Positions 35,091-41,981 of a stretch of 45,460 nucleotides of DNA are shown piece after piece. Under the pieces are notes generated by a model. That model saw only the letters and a program-made list of their open reading frames with translations. It was not told where the DNA came from and searched no databases. The stretch covers positions 48,518 through 93,977 of the forward strand of contig NZ_MUHF01000010.1 of the NCBI RefSeq assembly GCF_002217435.1. The letters run 5' to 3'. The stretch comes from Flavobacterium reichenbachii. GTDB lineage: Bacteria; Bacteroidota; Bacteroidia; Flavobacteriales; Flavobacteriaceae. The translations under genes and the position numbers were made by a program. Within the stretch, counting starts at the first letter, position 1. Every line of letters begins with the position of its first letter.

Positions 35091-35098
35091 TAATTTTG
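35091..35098 (+). promoter_or_regulatory. -7 element of the DUF4271/hemD operon
   Basis: TAATTTTG fits TAnnTTTG. The ATG at 35106 is only 7 bases away, so the transcript is predicted to be leaderless or nearly so. The nearest TTG gives a spacer of only 14 bases. Confidence 0.45.
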
Positions 35099-35105
35099 TA
35101 TCGTT

Positions 35106-35774
35106 ATGATTGAACAACTTCATCCTCGAATTATTGAAAACAAAGACTGGGCAACACTTTTGTTTGTGTTGGCCTTTGCCGTTGTTGCTATGACAAAATC
35201 TGCTTACGAGACCAGATTCAGTGAATTCAGCAAGCTGATATTTTCTGATAAATACGCAAAAATTTATCGTGACAACAGCCATATGAAAAGCAGTTTTACG
35301 GTTGGCTTATTTTTCGTTCAAATTATTTCGTATGCTTTTTTCATTCAGCTGACGATGCATATTTTTGGATATGCAGAAAAGACCGATTGGATTCTGTTTA
35401 TTCAGATTGCAACTTTCCTGCTGTACTTTATTCTTGGAAAATATTTGGTGGAGAAAATTGTTGCAGCCTCATTCAATATCGACGAATTTGTAGAGCTCTT
35501 TAACTTACAAAAAGTAACATACAGGACTTATATTGGTATTTTGGTACTTCCGATCAATGCAATTTTGTTCTATTATGATGATATTCCGAAAACGATTCCG
35601 CTCGTGATCATAGCTATTTCACTGTGTATTAGCCTGTACTCTTACTTTATTTCAATTAAAACATATCAAAATGCAATAATCAGTAAGTTTTTTTATTTTA
35701 TTTTATATCTTTGCGCTCTTGAAATAGCCCCTTATTATTTCATGTATTATTGGATTACAAAACAGGTGGCTTAG
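35106..35774 (+). CDS. DUF4271 membrane protein
   Basis: 222 residues with about six transmembrane helices, starting after a short polar N-terminus. The segment WATLLFVLAFAVVAMTKSAY (15-34) and the downstream FIGKYLV/YRTYIGILVLPINAILF-type pattern identify DUF4271, a Bacteroidota family almost always located directly upstream of hemD, as here (14 bases). Function is unknown; a role linked to heme synthesis or heme protein assembly is suggested by conserved neighbourhood only. Confidence 0.88.
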   Translation: MIEQLHPRIIENKDWATLLFVLAFAVVAMTKSAYETRFSEFSKLIFSDKYAKIYRDNSHMKSSFTVGLFFVQIISYAFFIQLTMHIFGYAEKTDWILFIQIATFLLYFILGKYLVEKIVAASFNIDEFVELFNLQKVTYRTYIGILVLPINAILFYYDDIPKTIPLVIIAISLCISLYSYFISIKTYQNAIISKFFYFILYLCALEIAPYYFMYYWITKQVA

Positions 35775-35788
35775 TAAAAGTTTATAAT

Positions 35789-36538
35789 ATGAAAGTGAAA
35801 ACAATTTTGGTGTCACAGCCTGAACCTAAAGTGGAAAATTCTCCTTACTTTGAGCTCCAACAAAAACACAAAATAAAAATTGATTTCAGACCATTTATTC
35901 ATGTGGAGGGGGTTAATGCAAAAGAGATTCGATTACAAAAAATCGACCTTAATCATTATACTGCAATTATTTTGACAAGCAGAAATGCGGTAGATCATTT
36001 TTTCAGAGTAGCAGACGAAATGCGTTATAAAGTACCTGAAGGATTGAAATATTTTTGTCAATCTGAGGCAGTTGCGTTTTACCTGCAGAAATATGTGGTG
36101 TATAGAAAACGTAAAATTTATGTAGGCGCAAAAGACTTTGCAGATTTATCTCCATTGATAAAAAAATACAAAGACGAAAAATTCCTGCTTCCGGCATCTG
36201 ATCAATTAAATGCTGACGCACCAATAACCTTAAACGGATTAAAAGTAGATTGGGCACAAGCTGTTTTTTACAGAACTGTAATGAGTGATTTATCGGATCT
36301 TGCAGATGTTTATTATGATGTTTTGGCGTTTTTTAGCCCAACGGGAATTAAATCATTGTTTAAAAACTTTCCAGACTTTAAACAAAACGATACCAGAATA
36401 GCAGTTTTTGGAAGCACAACTCAAAAAGAAGCTCTAGATCATGGCTTAAGAATTGATATTCTTGCTCCAACTCCAGAAACTCCTTCTATGACAATGGCTT
36501 TAGAAAAATACATTGCCGAAGCAAACAAAGGAAAATAA
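35789..36538 (+). CDS. hemD: Uroporphyrinogen-III synthase
   Basis: 249 residues. Converts hydroxymethylbilane to uroporphyrinogen III, the branch point for heme and siroheme. The family is poorly conserved, but the two-domain pattern is clear: ILVSQPEPKVEN at the start, AIILTSRNAVDHFFRVADEM near 57 and VLAFFSPTGIKSLF near 177, then IAVFGSTTQKEALDHGLRI. The start at 35789 (MKVKTILVSQPE) matches homologues; the upstream ATG at 35750 overlaps DUF4271. Downstream is a terminator. Confidence 0.87.
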   Translation: MKVKTILVSQPEPKVENSPYFELQQKHKIKIDFRPFIHVEGVNAKEIRLQKIDLNHYTAIILTSRNAVDHFFRVADEMRYKVPEGLKYFCQSEAVAFYLQKYVVYRKRKIYVGAKDFADLSPLIKKYKDEKFLLPASDQLNADAPITLNGLKVDWAQAVFYRTVMSDLSDLADVYYDVLAFFSPTGIKSLFKNFPDFKQNDTRIAVFGSTTQKEALDHGLRIDILAPTPETPSMTMALEKYIAEANKGK

Positions 36539-36559
36539 ACCTAAGAATAAAAATATTTT

Positions 36560-36603
36560 AAATTCCAAATTCCAAATTAATCACTTGGTATTTGGAATTT
36601 TTC
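36560..36603 (+). terminator. Terminator of hemD
   Basis: AAATTCCAAATTCCAA (36560-36575) and TTGGTATTTGGAATTT (36585-36600) form a 16-bp stem with one mismatch and a 9-base loop, followed by T. Confidence 0.8.
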
Positions 36604-36634
36604 TTTTTAATCAATTTTATAAATCAAACATTAT

Positions 36635-36702
36635 CAGTGGCTTCAACCACTGGAACGCAATATTCATCATCTCTCAATCCTGTGGTTGAAACCACGGGCT
36701 AT
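36635..36702. repeat. REP-like inverted doublet
   Basis: The left unit (36635-36653, CAGTGG-CTTCAA-CCACTGG) and the right unit (36679-36698, CCTGTGGTTGAAACCACGGG) are inverted copies of the same short palindromic sequence, separated by about 25 bases. The right half with GGGCTAT recurs at the window start. The pattern resembles bacterial interspersed mosaic elements; no transposase is present. Confidence 0.6.
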
Positions 36703-36798
36703 ATTTTAAAATTGTAATTTTCTTTTTTACCTCCTTTTAACTACATTTGATTTCTATTCAAAACCCAAATCACAAAAAATAGTTTCAAATTTTAAGTT

Positions 36799-37269
36799 AT
36801 GAAAATCAATTCCCTATTAATTGAAATTGACGGTATCGATAAAGAAATCCTGCGCTACTTAATGGATGATGCCCGAAAACCCATACTACAAATAGCCAAT
36901 AAAATAGGTATTTCTGGCGCTGCAATTCATCAGCGTTTAAAAAAGCTCGAACAATCTGGCGTTATTTCAGGATCAAAATTTACAGTAAACCCAAAAGTTC
37001 TGGGTTATAACACTATGGCTTTTGTAGGCGTTTATCTGGACAAAGCTTCCCGCAATTCTGAAGCAGTAAAGGATTTAAAGAAAATTCCAGAAGTATTAGA
37101 ATGCCATTATACAACAGGAAACTGGTCCGTTTTAATTAAAATTATCTGTCGTGACAACGAACATTTGATGCAGCTTTTAAACACAAAAATACAAGCAATA
37201 GAAGGTGTTTCCAGAACAGAGACTTTCATTTCGTTAGATCAGCAGATTGACAGACAGATACAACTTTAA
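36799..37269 (+). CDS. Lrp/AsnC family transcriptional regulator
   Basis: 156 residues. The N-terminal winged helix (DKEILRYLMDDARKPILQIA, IGISGAAIHQRLKKLEQSGV) binds DNA, and the C-terminal RAM/ACT-like domain (GVYLDKASRNSEAVKDL, ECHYTTGNWSVLIKI) binds small ligands and sets oligomer state. The last residues (ETFISLDQQIDRQIQL) are typical of Bacteroidota Lrp proteins. It stands alone, so its targets cannot be read from context. Start at 36799 gives the full HTH. Confidence 0.92.
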   Translation: MKINSLLIEIDGIDKEILRYLMDDARKPILQIANKIGISGAAIHQRLKKLEQSGVISGSKFTVNPKVLGYNTMAFVGVYLDKASRNSEAVKDLKKIPEVLECHYTTGNWSVLIKIICRDNEHLMQLLNTKIQAIEGVSRTETFISLDQQIDRQIQL

Positions 37270-37271
37270 CC

Positions 37272-37318
37272 AATTTGATAATTTACTTAATTAGAAAATA
37301 CGGCTATTTGATAATTTA
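37272..37318 (+). repeat. AATTTGATAATTTA short direct repeats
   Basis: AATTTGATAATTTA at 37272-37285, ATTTGATAATTTA at 37306-37318, and again AATTTGATAATTTA at 37621-37634. They lie in front of each of the two duplicated small membrane protein genes, which suggests that the duplicated unit included the spacer. Confidence 0.6.
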
Positions 37319-37334
37319 AATTCCATTTAAACCA

Positions 37335-37610
37335 ATGTTTACTTCTATTAGACCCGAAATTAAAACCATAATTTTTTTTATTGCTTATTTTATAACAGCC
37401 ATTATCTCAGAAAAAGTAAGCCCGAGTGGTGTTTGTACGCCCGGAGCAGGTTTTTTATTATTTATGCTTTCAATTCCAATCAGCATTATTTACAGTCTGA
37501 TCCTTTATTTTAAATACAACAGATCAGAGAACAAACAGTACTTAAACTGTATTTATATCATTTCTGGTTTTTGGATTATACTTTTCCTTATTTTTAGTTT
37601 TAATAATTAG
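37335..37610 (+). CDS. Small three-helix membrane protein, tandem paralog 1
   Basis: 91 residues with three hydrophobic segments (about 9-26, 38-58, 72-88). Its last half (IPISIIYSLILYFKYNRSEN, KQYLNCIYIISGFWII) is closely shared with the next gene. I do not recognise a family. The pair arose by tandem duplication. No signal peptide cleavage site; probably inner membrane. Confidence 0.72.
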   Translation: MFTSIRPEIKTIIFFIAYFITAIISEKVSPSGVCTPGAGFLLFMLSIPISIIYSLILYFKYNRSENKQYLNCIYIISGFWIILFLIFSFNN

Positions 37611-37642
37611 AGAATGTGTCAATTTGATAATTTAAAAACTGC

Positions 37643-37915
37643 ATGATAAATATTAGATCCGAATACAAAACTATTTTATTTTTTTTATCGTTTATTGCCA
37701 TCATTTATTTTGTGGGAAGTATTCAAAATGGGAGTCCGCATGGTCCTGGGATTAGCACTATTCTTTTTTTATTACTGATTCCAATAAGTATAATTTACAC
37801 TTTAATTCTTTTTTTCAAGTATTATAAATCTGAAAACAAACAATACTTAAATTCGATTTATATAATATCTGGAATATGGATTTTAATCTTTCTCTTTTTT
37901 AATTATCATAATTAA
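37643..37915 (+). CDS. Small three-helix membrane protein, tandem paralog 2
   Basis: 90 residues with the same architecture as the gene at 37335-37610; IPISIIYTLILFFKY and SENKQYLNSIYIISGIWI are nearly identical while the first third has diverged (GSPHGPG in place of SPSGVCTPG). It begins 32 bases after the upstream copy and is followed by a terminator. Function unknown. Confidence 0.72.
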   Translation: MINIRSEYKTILFFLSFIAIIYFVGSIQNGSPHGPGISTILFLLLIPISIIYTLILFFKYYKSENKQYLNSIYIISGIWILIFLFFNYHN

Positions 37916-37920
37916 TAAAA

Positions 37921-37956
37921 AAACCTAACAGGCTTTGAAAACCTGTTAGGTTTGTT
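37921..37956. terminator. Bidirectional terminator between the small membrane protein and the Zn peptidase
   Basis: AAACCTAACAGG and CCTGTTAGGTTT form a perfect 12-bp stem with a 9-base loop, preceded by A and followed by T-rich sequence. It separates convergent genes. Confidence 0.8.
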
Positions 37957-37997
37957 ATAAATTATCTAATTGAACAATTATCTAATTATCTCAATTA

Positions 37998-38687
37998 TCA
38001 ATTATTTCTCCTGCTTCCAGAATAAATAGAAATATAATAAAGCAGCGTTGCAATAGAACCAATAGCTGCTACAACATACGTCCTTGCCGCCCATTTTAAA
38101 GCATCTTTTGCTCCCGCCTGCTCTTCAGCTGTCAGCATGTGCTTATTTTCTAACCATGCAAGTGCTCTGTTGCTGGCATCATATTCTACAGGCAGTGTAA
38201 TGATCGAAAATAAAGTTGTAGCTGCAAAAATGATAATTCCAATTAGCAGCAATTGCGGATAAACCCTAATCATCAGGATTCCTGCGATCAAAATCCATTG
38301 TACATAATTTGAAGCCACACTCACAATTGGAACCAGTTTAGAGCGCATCGTAAGCCATTCATAACCTATAGAATGCTGTACAGCATGTCCACATTCATGA
38401 GCTGCAACCGCCGCAGCTGCTGCATTTCGATGATTGTAAACGGCCTCACTTAAATTTACTGTTTTATCAGAAGGATTATAGTGATCTGTTAATTGTCCGG
38501 GCGTTGAGATAACACGAACATCTGTAATGCCGTTATCTGCAAGCATTTTTTCTGCGATTTCTGCACCGCTCATTCCGTTTCTTAATTGCAGCTTAGAATA
38601 TAATTCGAATTTGCTCTTTAATTTTGCACTTACCAGCCAGCTGAATAACATTATGACTCCGGCAAGAATAATATATGAACCTCCCAT
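37998..38687 (-). CDS. YugP-type zinc metallopeptidase
   Basis: 229 residues, membrane-anchored. An N-terminal helix (IILAGVIMLFSWLVSA), the zinc-binding active-site motif AAHECGHAVQHS (HExxH-type, near residue 96), and two to three further helices (LIAGILMIRVYPQLLLIGII, then a C-terminal TYVVAAIGSIATLLYYIS) identify the Zn_peptidase_2/YugP family. The third zinc ligand is likely the Glu in LPVEYDASNRAL, the position used in this family. Substrates are unknown. Monocistronic. Confidence 0.9.
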   Translation of the reverse strand: MGGSYIILAGVIMLFSWLVSAKLKSKFELYSKLQLRNGMSGAEIAEKMLADNGITDVRVISTPGQLTDHYNPSDKTVNLSEAVYNHRNAAAAAVAAHECGHAVQHSIGYEWLTMRSKLVPIVSVASNYVQWILIAGILMIRVYPQLLLIGIIIFAATTLFSIITLPVEYDASNRALAWLENKHMLTAEEQAGAKDALKWAARTYVVAAIGSIATLLYYISIYSGSRRNN

Positions 38688-38788
38688 GTTTTATTTTTTT
38701 TAGTTGATGATTAAATTTACAAAACAAACTGCAAATTGCGAACCACTTTAACAAAATGTCTTTTTGGCATTTTTACAGCAATTTTGTC

Positions 38789-39418
38789 TTAATTCATCAT
38801 ATTATTTTTGAGAAGAAAAGCAATTAATTCTGCCACGTTTTTCATTTTATACTTTTGAAGAATATTTCGCCGATGCGTCTGCACCGTTAGAAAACTCAAA
38901 AACAAATCGTCTGCTATTTCCTGAGTCGATTTTCCCTGCGAGAGCAATAATGCAATATCGCGCTCTCTTCTGCTTAACGCAGGAATACGTTCTAAATCTT
39001 CAGAAAGCGGCTGGCTGATTATCGTTTTTACTTCTTCACTAAAAACAATTTCGCCGTCAATAGCTTTATAAATACAATCTTTAAATTCATCAAAAGAGGC
39101 ATTTTTAAGAATATATCCGTTTCCTCCATTCTGAATAAACTGCATTACGAGGCTTCTTTCAGACTGGCTGCTCATTCCGATAATTACGATTTTTGGATGT
39201 TTTTGCTTTATTGTTTTACACAAATCAACTCCATTTATTACCGGCAGAAAAATATCCATCAAAATCAAATCTACATGATGATCTTCAATATAATCCAAAA
39301 GCGCTATTCCCGACTCAAATTTCTTTACGATTTCTATATTATTCAAATCCGTCAGCAAGCCCGCTATTCCCGAAATAACAATAGGATGATCGTCTACAAT
39401 TACCGTTCTATATCTCAT
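38789..39418 (-). CDS. LuxR/NarL-family response regulator
   Basis: 209 residues. Receiver domain with DDHP at 9-12, phospho-acceptor Asp in LILMDIFLPV near 55, and Lys in GYILKNASFDE near 105. The C-terminal LuxR HTH has LSRRERDIALLLSQGKSTQE and IADDLFLSFLTVQTHRRNIL. It is the partner of the kinase gene that ends 14 bases upstream. A palindrome of the NarL 7-2-7 type in front of the operon suggests autoregulation. Confidence 0.93.
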   Translation of the reverse strand: MRYRTVIVDDHPIVISGIAGLLTDLNNIEIVKKFESGIALLDYIEDHHVDLILMDIFLPVINGVDLCKTIKQKHPKIVIIGMSSQSERSLVMQFIQNGGNGYILKNASFDEFKDCIYKAIDGEIVFSEEVKTIISQPLSEDLERIPALSRRERDIALLLSQGKSTQEIADDLFLSFLTVQTHRRNILQKYKMKNVAELIAFLLKNNMMN

Positions 39419-39432
39419 AATTTTTTTTTGGC

Positions 39433-41421
39433 TTATATTTTTAATTCAATGTAAGTAGAAGTTCCTTTTTCGGGAACGGAATCAATTTCTAATTTTCCGT
39501 TTAAAAATGCTACACGGTTTTTAATGTTTTTCAGCCCCATTCCTTCTCTTTTTTCCGCATAGCCTACATTAAATCCAATTCCGTTGTCTTCTACAGTTAT
39601 AAAAAAAACATCTTTGTTCTGCGAGCAGGAAACCAAGATCTGAGAAGCCTTTGCATATTTCAGGGCATTATTTAAAAGTTCCTGAATAATCCTGTAAATC
39701 ATAATTTCAAGATGTTGCGGCAAATTTGGTTTTTTAATTAAATACTGAAATTCAACACTTGTCTGAGAATTAGAATGCGAAACACATAAATCTCGCAGTG
39801 CATGTTCTAAACCTAGTTTTTGAAGTGTTTCCGGCATTAAATTCTGAGAAATATTGCGAAGCTCCTTAATCGAATCGTTTAGCATCGCATTAATGTTCGG
39901 ACCAATCTCTTTATTTTCTCTGTCAGCAAGATTAAGATGGATTTTCAAGCCGGAAAGCATACTTCCGAGTCCATCGTGCAGATCTCGGGCAATTCTTTTC
40001 CTTTCAATTTCCTCGCCTTGAATAAGAGCATTTGAAATGGATAATTTCTGCTGATTTTCCAGTGAACTCAATTCCTGCTTATGATTGACTTCTTTCTGAA
40101 AATTTAATTTTTTCTGATAGTTGTTCCAAATCCATAAAAACAAAACGGTTAGAAACAACAAAAAAGAAAGTACCGCAAAAAGCAGCATATTCAACCGATT
40201 ATTATTTACCTGCAAAACTGCTTTCTCATTTTGCGACTGCAGCAAAGTGATCTTTTTTTCGTTTTCAGCTTTTTTATACCTTGCCTCAAGCTCTACAATT
40301 TCGTTTTTTAAATTTGCATCATTAAGACTGTCATTAATAATATTGTACCGATTAGAATAATAATATGCTTTTGAATATTCTTTTGTGGCGTTGTAAAATT
40401 TTGACAATTCCTTAAAGTAATTCTTTTTATCAATCATAAAAGGCGTGTTTTCTACCAGATATTCAAGATTACTTTTTGCCCTCACATAATTTTTCAGCTT
40501 AAAAAGCACTTCGTACTCTGCAAATTTCAGTCGGTTCAAAGCGACATGATTTTCGTGTTTTTTTGCGGATTCAATACCTTTTGCAAAACTCTGAAGAGCT
40601 TGCTGATGTTTATTTTGTTTTGAAAAATAGATTCCCTCCGAATAAAAATAAGAATCATTCAAATTTGAATTGGGATATTTTTTTAAGGTCGAAAAAGCTT
40701 TTTCTAATATTTCATTTGCATCATAAAAATGTTTGAGTTCTACTAAATTCTCTGCATTAATAATGTACGTTTCCATTTTTGATTCAGCAAGAGTCGGTGA
40801 TTTTTCACTCGTATTTTCGATGTATTTCTGTGCCTGTTCTAAATATTCTGCCGCTTTTTCACGTTCATTATTATTCATAAAAATAATCGCAACTGCTTTG
40901 TTCAGGGCGCTGATCAGCTCAAAATCGCCGCTTTTTTTTGCAATAGGAATCGCCTCATTTACCAGCAGCTTCATGTATTCATTTTCGTTATTCTTACGTT
41001 GCTGCATAATGCCATAATTCTGAAGTATAATAGCACGAAGTTTATAAGCTTCTTTGCAGCGGTACTTTTTAAGTTTTGTATTGGCTTCAAGCAAAGCTTT
41101 TTCAAAACCTTCCAAATCACCTTTTTCAACAAAACTAGAAGCGTTGTAAAAAATGGATGCATCGTTTAAAAAAGGAAATTTTGTTTTCAGCCGATTGGCT
41201 TGTTCCAGATATTCTTTGGACTTTTTTACATCCTGAACCATCAAAAACAATTTGGACAATCTGAAACTATTGAGACTTTTAATACTATCAGACTTTACAT
41301 TTTTGGTAAATTTTACAATACTGTCAATATAAACGGCATCGTCGTCTAGAGAAAGGATTACCTGAGAATGGGAAACTGCAGAAAAAAATAAAAAAAATAA
41401 TAAGGCGTAGATTTTCTTCAT
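39433..41421 (-). CDS. TPR-containing sensor histidine kinase (HisKA_3 type)
   Basis: 662 residues. The signal peptide MKKIYALLFFLFFSAVSHSQ leads to about 350 residues of helical TPR-like repeats (for example EKAAEYLEQAQKYIENTSEK) in the periplasm, a coiled coil, one transmembrane helix (LFAVLSFLLFLTVLFLWIW near 415), and a cytoplasmic kinase. HisKA_3 has RKRIARDLHDGLGSMLSGLK (His near 481), and the ATPase domain has IQELLNNALKYAKAS and GIGF/GMGLKNIKNR. This architecture is common in Bacteroidota and usually senses protein-protein or envelope signals; the stimulus is unknown. The start at 41421 is chosen for the signal peptide; the longer frame crosses the promoter. Confidence 0.92.
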   Translation of the reverse strand: MKKIYALLFFLFFSAVSHSQVILSLDDDAVYIDSIVKFTKNVKSDSIKSLNSFRLSKLFLMVQDVKKSKEYLEQANRLKTKFPFLNDASIFYNASSFVEKGDLEGFEKALLEANTKLKKYRCKEAYKLRAIILQNYGIMQQRKNNENEYMKLLVNEAIPIAKKSGDFELISALNKAVAIIFMNNNEREKAAEYLEQAQKYIENTSEKSPTLAESKMETYIINAENLVELKHFYDANEILEKAFSTLKKYPNSNLNDSYFYSEGIYFSKQNKHQQALQSFAKGIESAKKHENHVALNRLKFAEYEVLFKLKNYVRAKSNLEYLVENTPFMIDKKNYFKELSKFYNATKEYSKAYYYSNRYNIINDSLNDANLKNEIVELEARYKKAENEKKITLLQSQNEKAVLQVNNNRLNMLLFAVLSFLLFLTVLFLWIWNNYQKKLNFQKEVNHKQELSSLENQQKLSISNALIQGEEIERKRIARDLHDGLGSMLSGLKIHLNLADRENKEIGPNINAMLNDSIKELRNISQNLMPETLQKLGLEHALRDLCVSHSNSQTSVEFQYLIKKPNLPQHLEIMIYRIIQELLNNALKYAKASQILVSCSQNKDVFFITVEDNGIGFNVGYAEKREGMGLKNIKNRVAFLNGKLEIDSVPEKGTSTYIELKI

Positions 41422-41436
41422 AAATGGGCATTTAAT

Positions 41437-41465
41437 CAAAGTTATTAAAGCTGAACGACTTTCAA
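41437..41465 (-). promoter_or_regulatory. Promoter of the TPR kinase/LuxR regulator operon
   Basis: On the minus strand TTG (41463-41465), 18 bases, then a perfect TAACTTTG (41437-41444). The predicted start is near 41431, ten bases before the ATG. Confidence 0.7.
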
Positions 41466-41483
41466 AACATAATCGGCTTCTTT

Positions 41484-41523
41484 TACCTGATATCAGGTAA
41501 AAAAAAATACATTTTATCAGGTA
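41484..41523. promoter_or_regulatory. NarL-like 7-2-7 palindrome plus third half-site
   Basis: TACCTGATATCAGGTA (41484-41499) is a perfect palindrome that can be read as heptamers TACCTGA and TCAGGTA with a 2-bp spacer. A third TCAGGTA is at 41517-41523. The palindrome is centred about 60 bases upstream of the predicted transcription start. NarL/LuxR-type regulators bind inverted heptamers in exactly this arrangement. Confidence 0.6.
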
Positions 41524-41626
41524 TTGTCCTCTGTATAATAAGCCTCTATTTTTGCTGTAAAATAGGAACAATTGATTCTTAAAGAATTTTATTATAAAAT
41601 CGATTTTAAAAACTTTAGCAATTATA

Positions 41627-41659
41627 TTGACTCTATTTATTTAACTGTAAAAATGTTTG
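41627..41659 (+). promoter_or_regulatory. Promoter of a candidate small RNA
   Basis: TTG (41627-41629), 22 bases, then AATGTTTG (41652-41659). Transcription would start near 41665. No gene with a credible start lies downstream on this strand, but a strong terminator does. Confidence 0.5.
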
Positions 41660-41664
41660 TGGTC

Positions 41665-41835
41665 GGAAAAGTTGTTAATAAACTTACCGCTGCTGCTACT
41701 AAATAATGGAGACGTTTCGGCAACACTGACAGCCTGCGTTCTTCCGCTATAAATTCTAAAGGTTAGGATTTAATTTTTTGTTTTTGGTAAAAGTAAAGCT
41801 TCGCAATAGTAGTATTGCGGAGCTTCTTTTTTTTA
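41665..41835 (+). ncRNA. Candidate non-coding RNA of about 170 nt
   Basis: A complete promoter and a strong intrinsic terminator enclose this stretch, which has no ORF of note on the plus strand. The 5' part (GTCGGAAAAGTTGTTAATAA, then a GC-rich block with GGAGACG, TTTCGGC and GACAGCCTGCG) is much less AT-rich than the flanking spacers, as expected for a structured RNA. A micro-ORF at 41653-41706 starts within the promoter and is not credible. I do not recognise it as tmRNA, RNase P, SRP or 6S RNA. A Flavobacteria-specific class such as the Flavo-1 motif is possible, but I cannot recall its consensus well enough to claim it. Confidence 0.45.
41796..41835 (+). terminator. Terminator of the candidate small RNA
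   Basis: AAGCTTCGCAATA and TATTGCGGAGCTT form a 13-bp stem (one A-G mismatch) with a GTAG loop, followed by a run of T. Confidence 0.8.
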
Positions 41836-41861
41836 AAACGCTTCTAAATCCTATCGATTTT

Positions 41862-41890
41862 GCCACGAATTGCACGAATTAATTTTGTGT
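41862..41890. repeat. Degenerate CACGAATT intergenic repeat
   Basis: CCACGAATTGCACGAATTAA and the following TTTTGTGTGAATTC belong to the same family as the fold-back repeat at 12055-12140. It lies between the candidate small RNA and leuS. Confidence 0.45.
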
Positions 41891-41902
41891 GAATTCACTA
41901 TG

Positions 41903-41945
41903 CATAAAAAAATCCAAACTCCAACAGAAAGTTGGAATTTGGATT
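41903..41945 (-). terminator. Terminator of leuS
   Basis: AATCCAAACTCCAAC and GTTGGAATTTGGATT form a 15-bp stem with one mismatch. On the minus strand it is followed by a run of T. Confidence 0.8.
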
Positions 41946-41981
41946 TTAGATCCCGACGCTTTGGGATTATAATTTATTTAG

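Noticed and set aside
36635..36702. CRISPR repeat-spacer unit
   Set aside because: Only two inverted, not direct, units with no array and no cas genes.
41653..41706. 17-codon micro-ORF (MFVVGKVVNKLTAAATK)
   Set aside because: Its ATG lies inside the predicted -7 element, so it would be upstream of the transcript. No domain or leader-peptide feature is seen.
41665..41835. tmRNA, RNase P, SRP or 6S RNA
   Set aside because: No tag-peptide ORF like the Bacteroidota ALAA ending, no SRP tetraloop core, and too short for RNase P. A 6S-like closing stem is not evident by eye.
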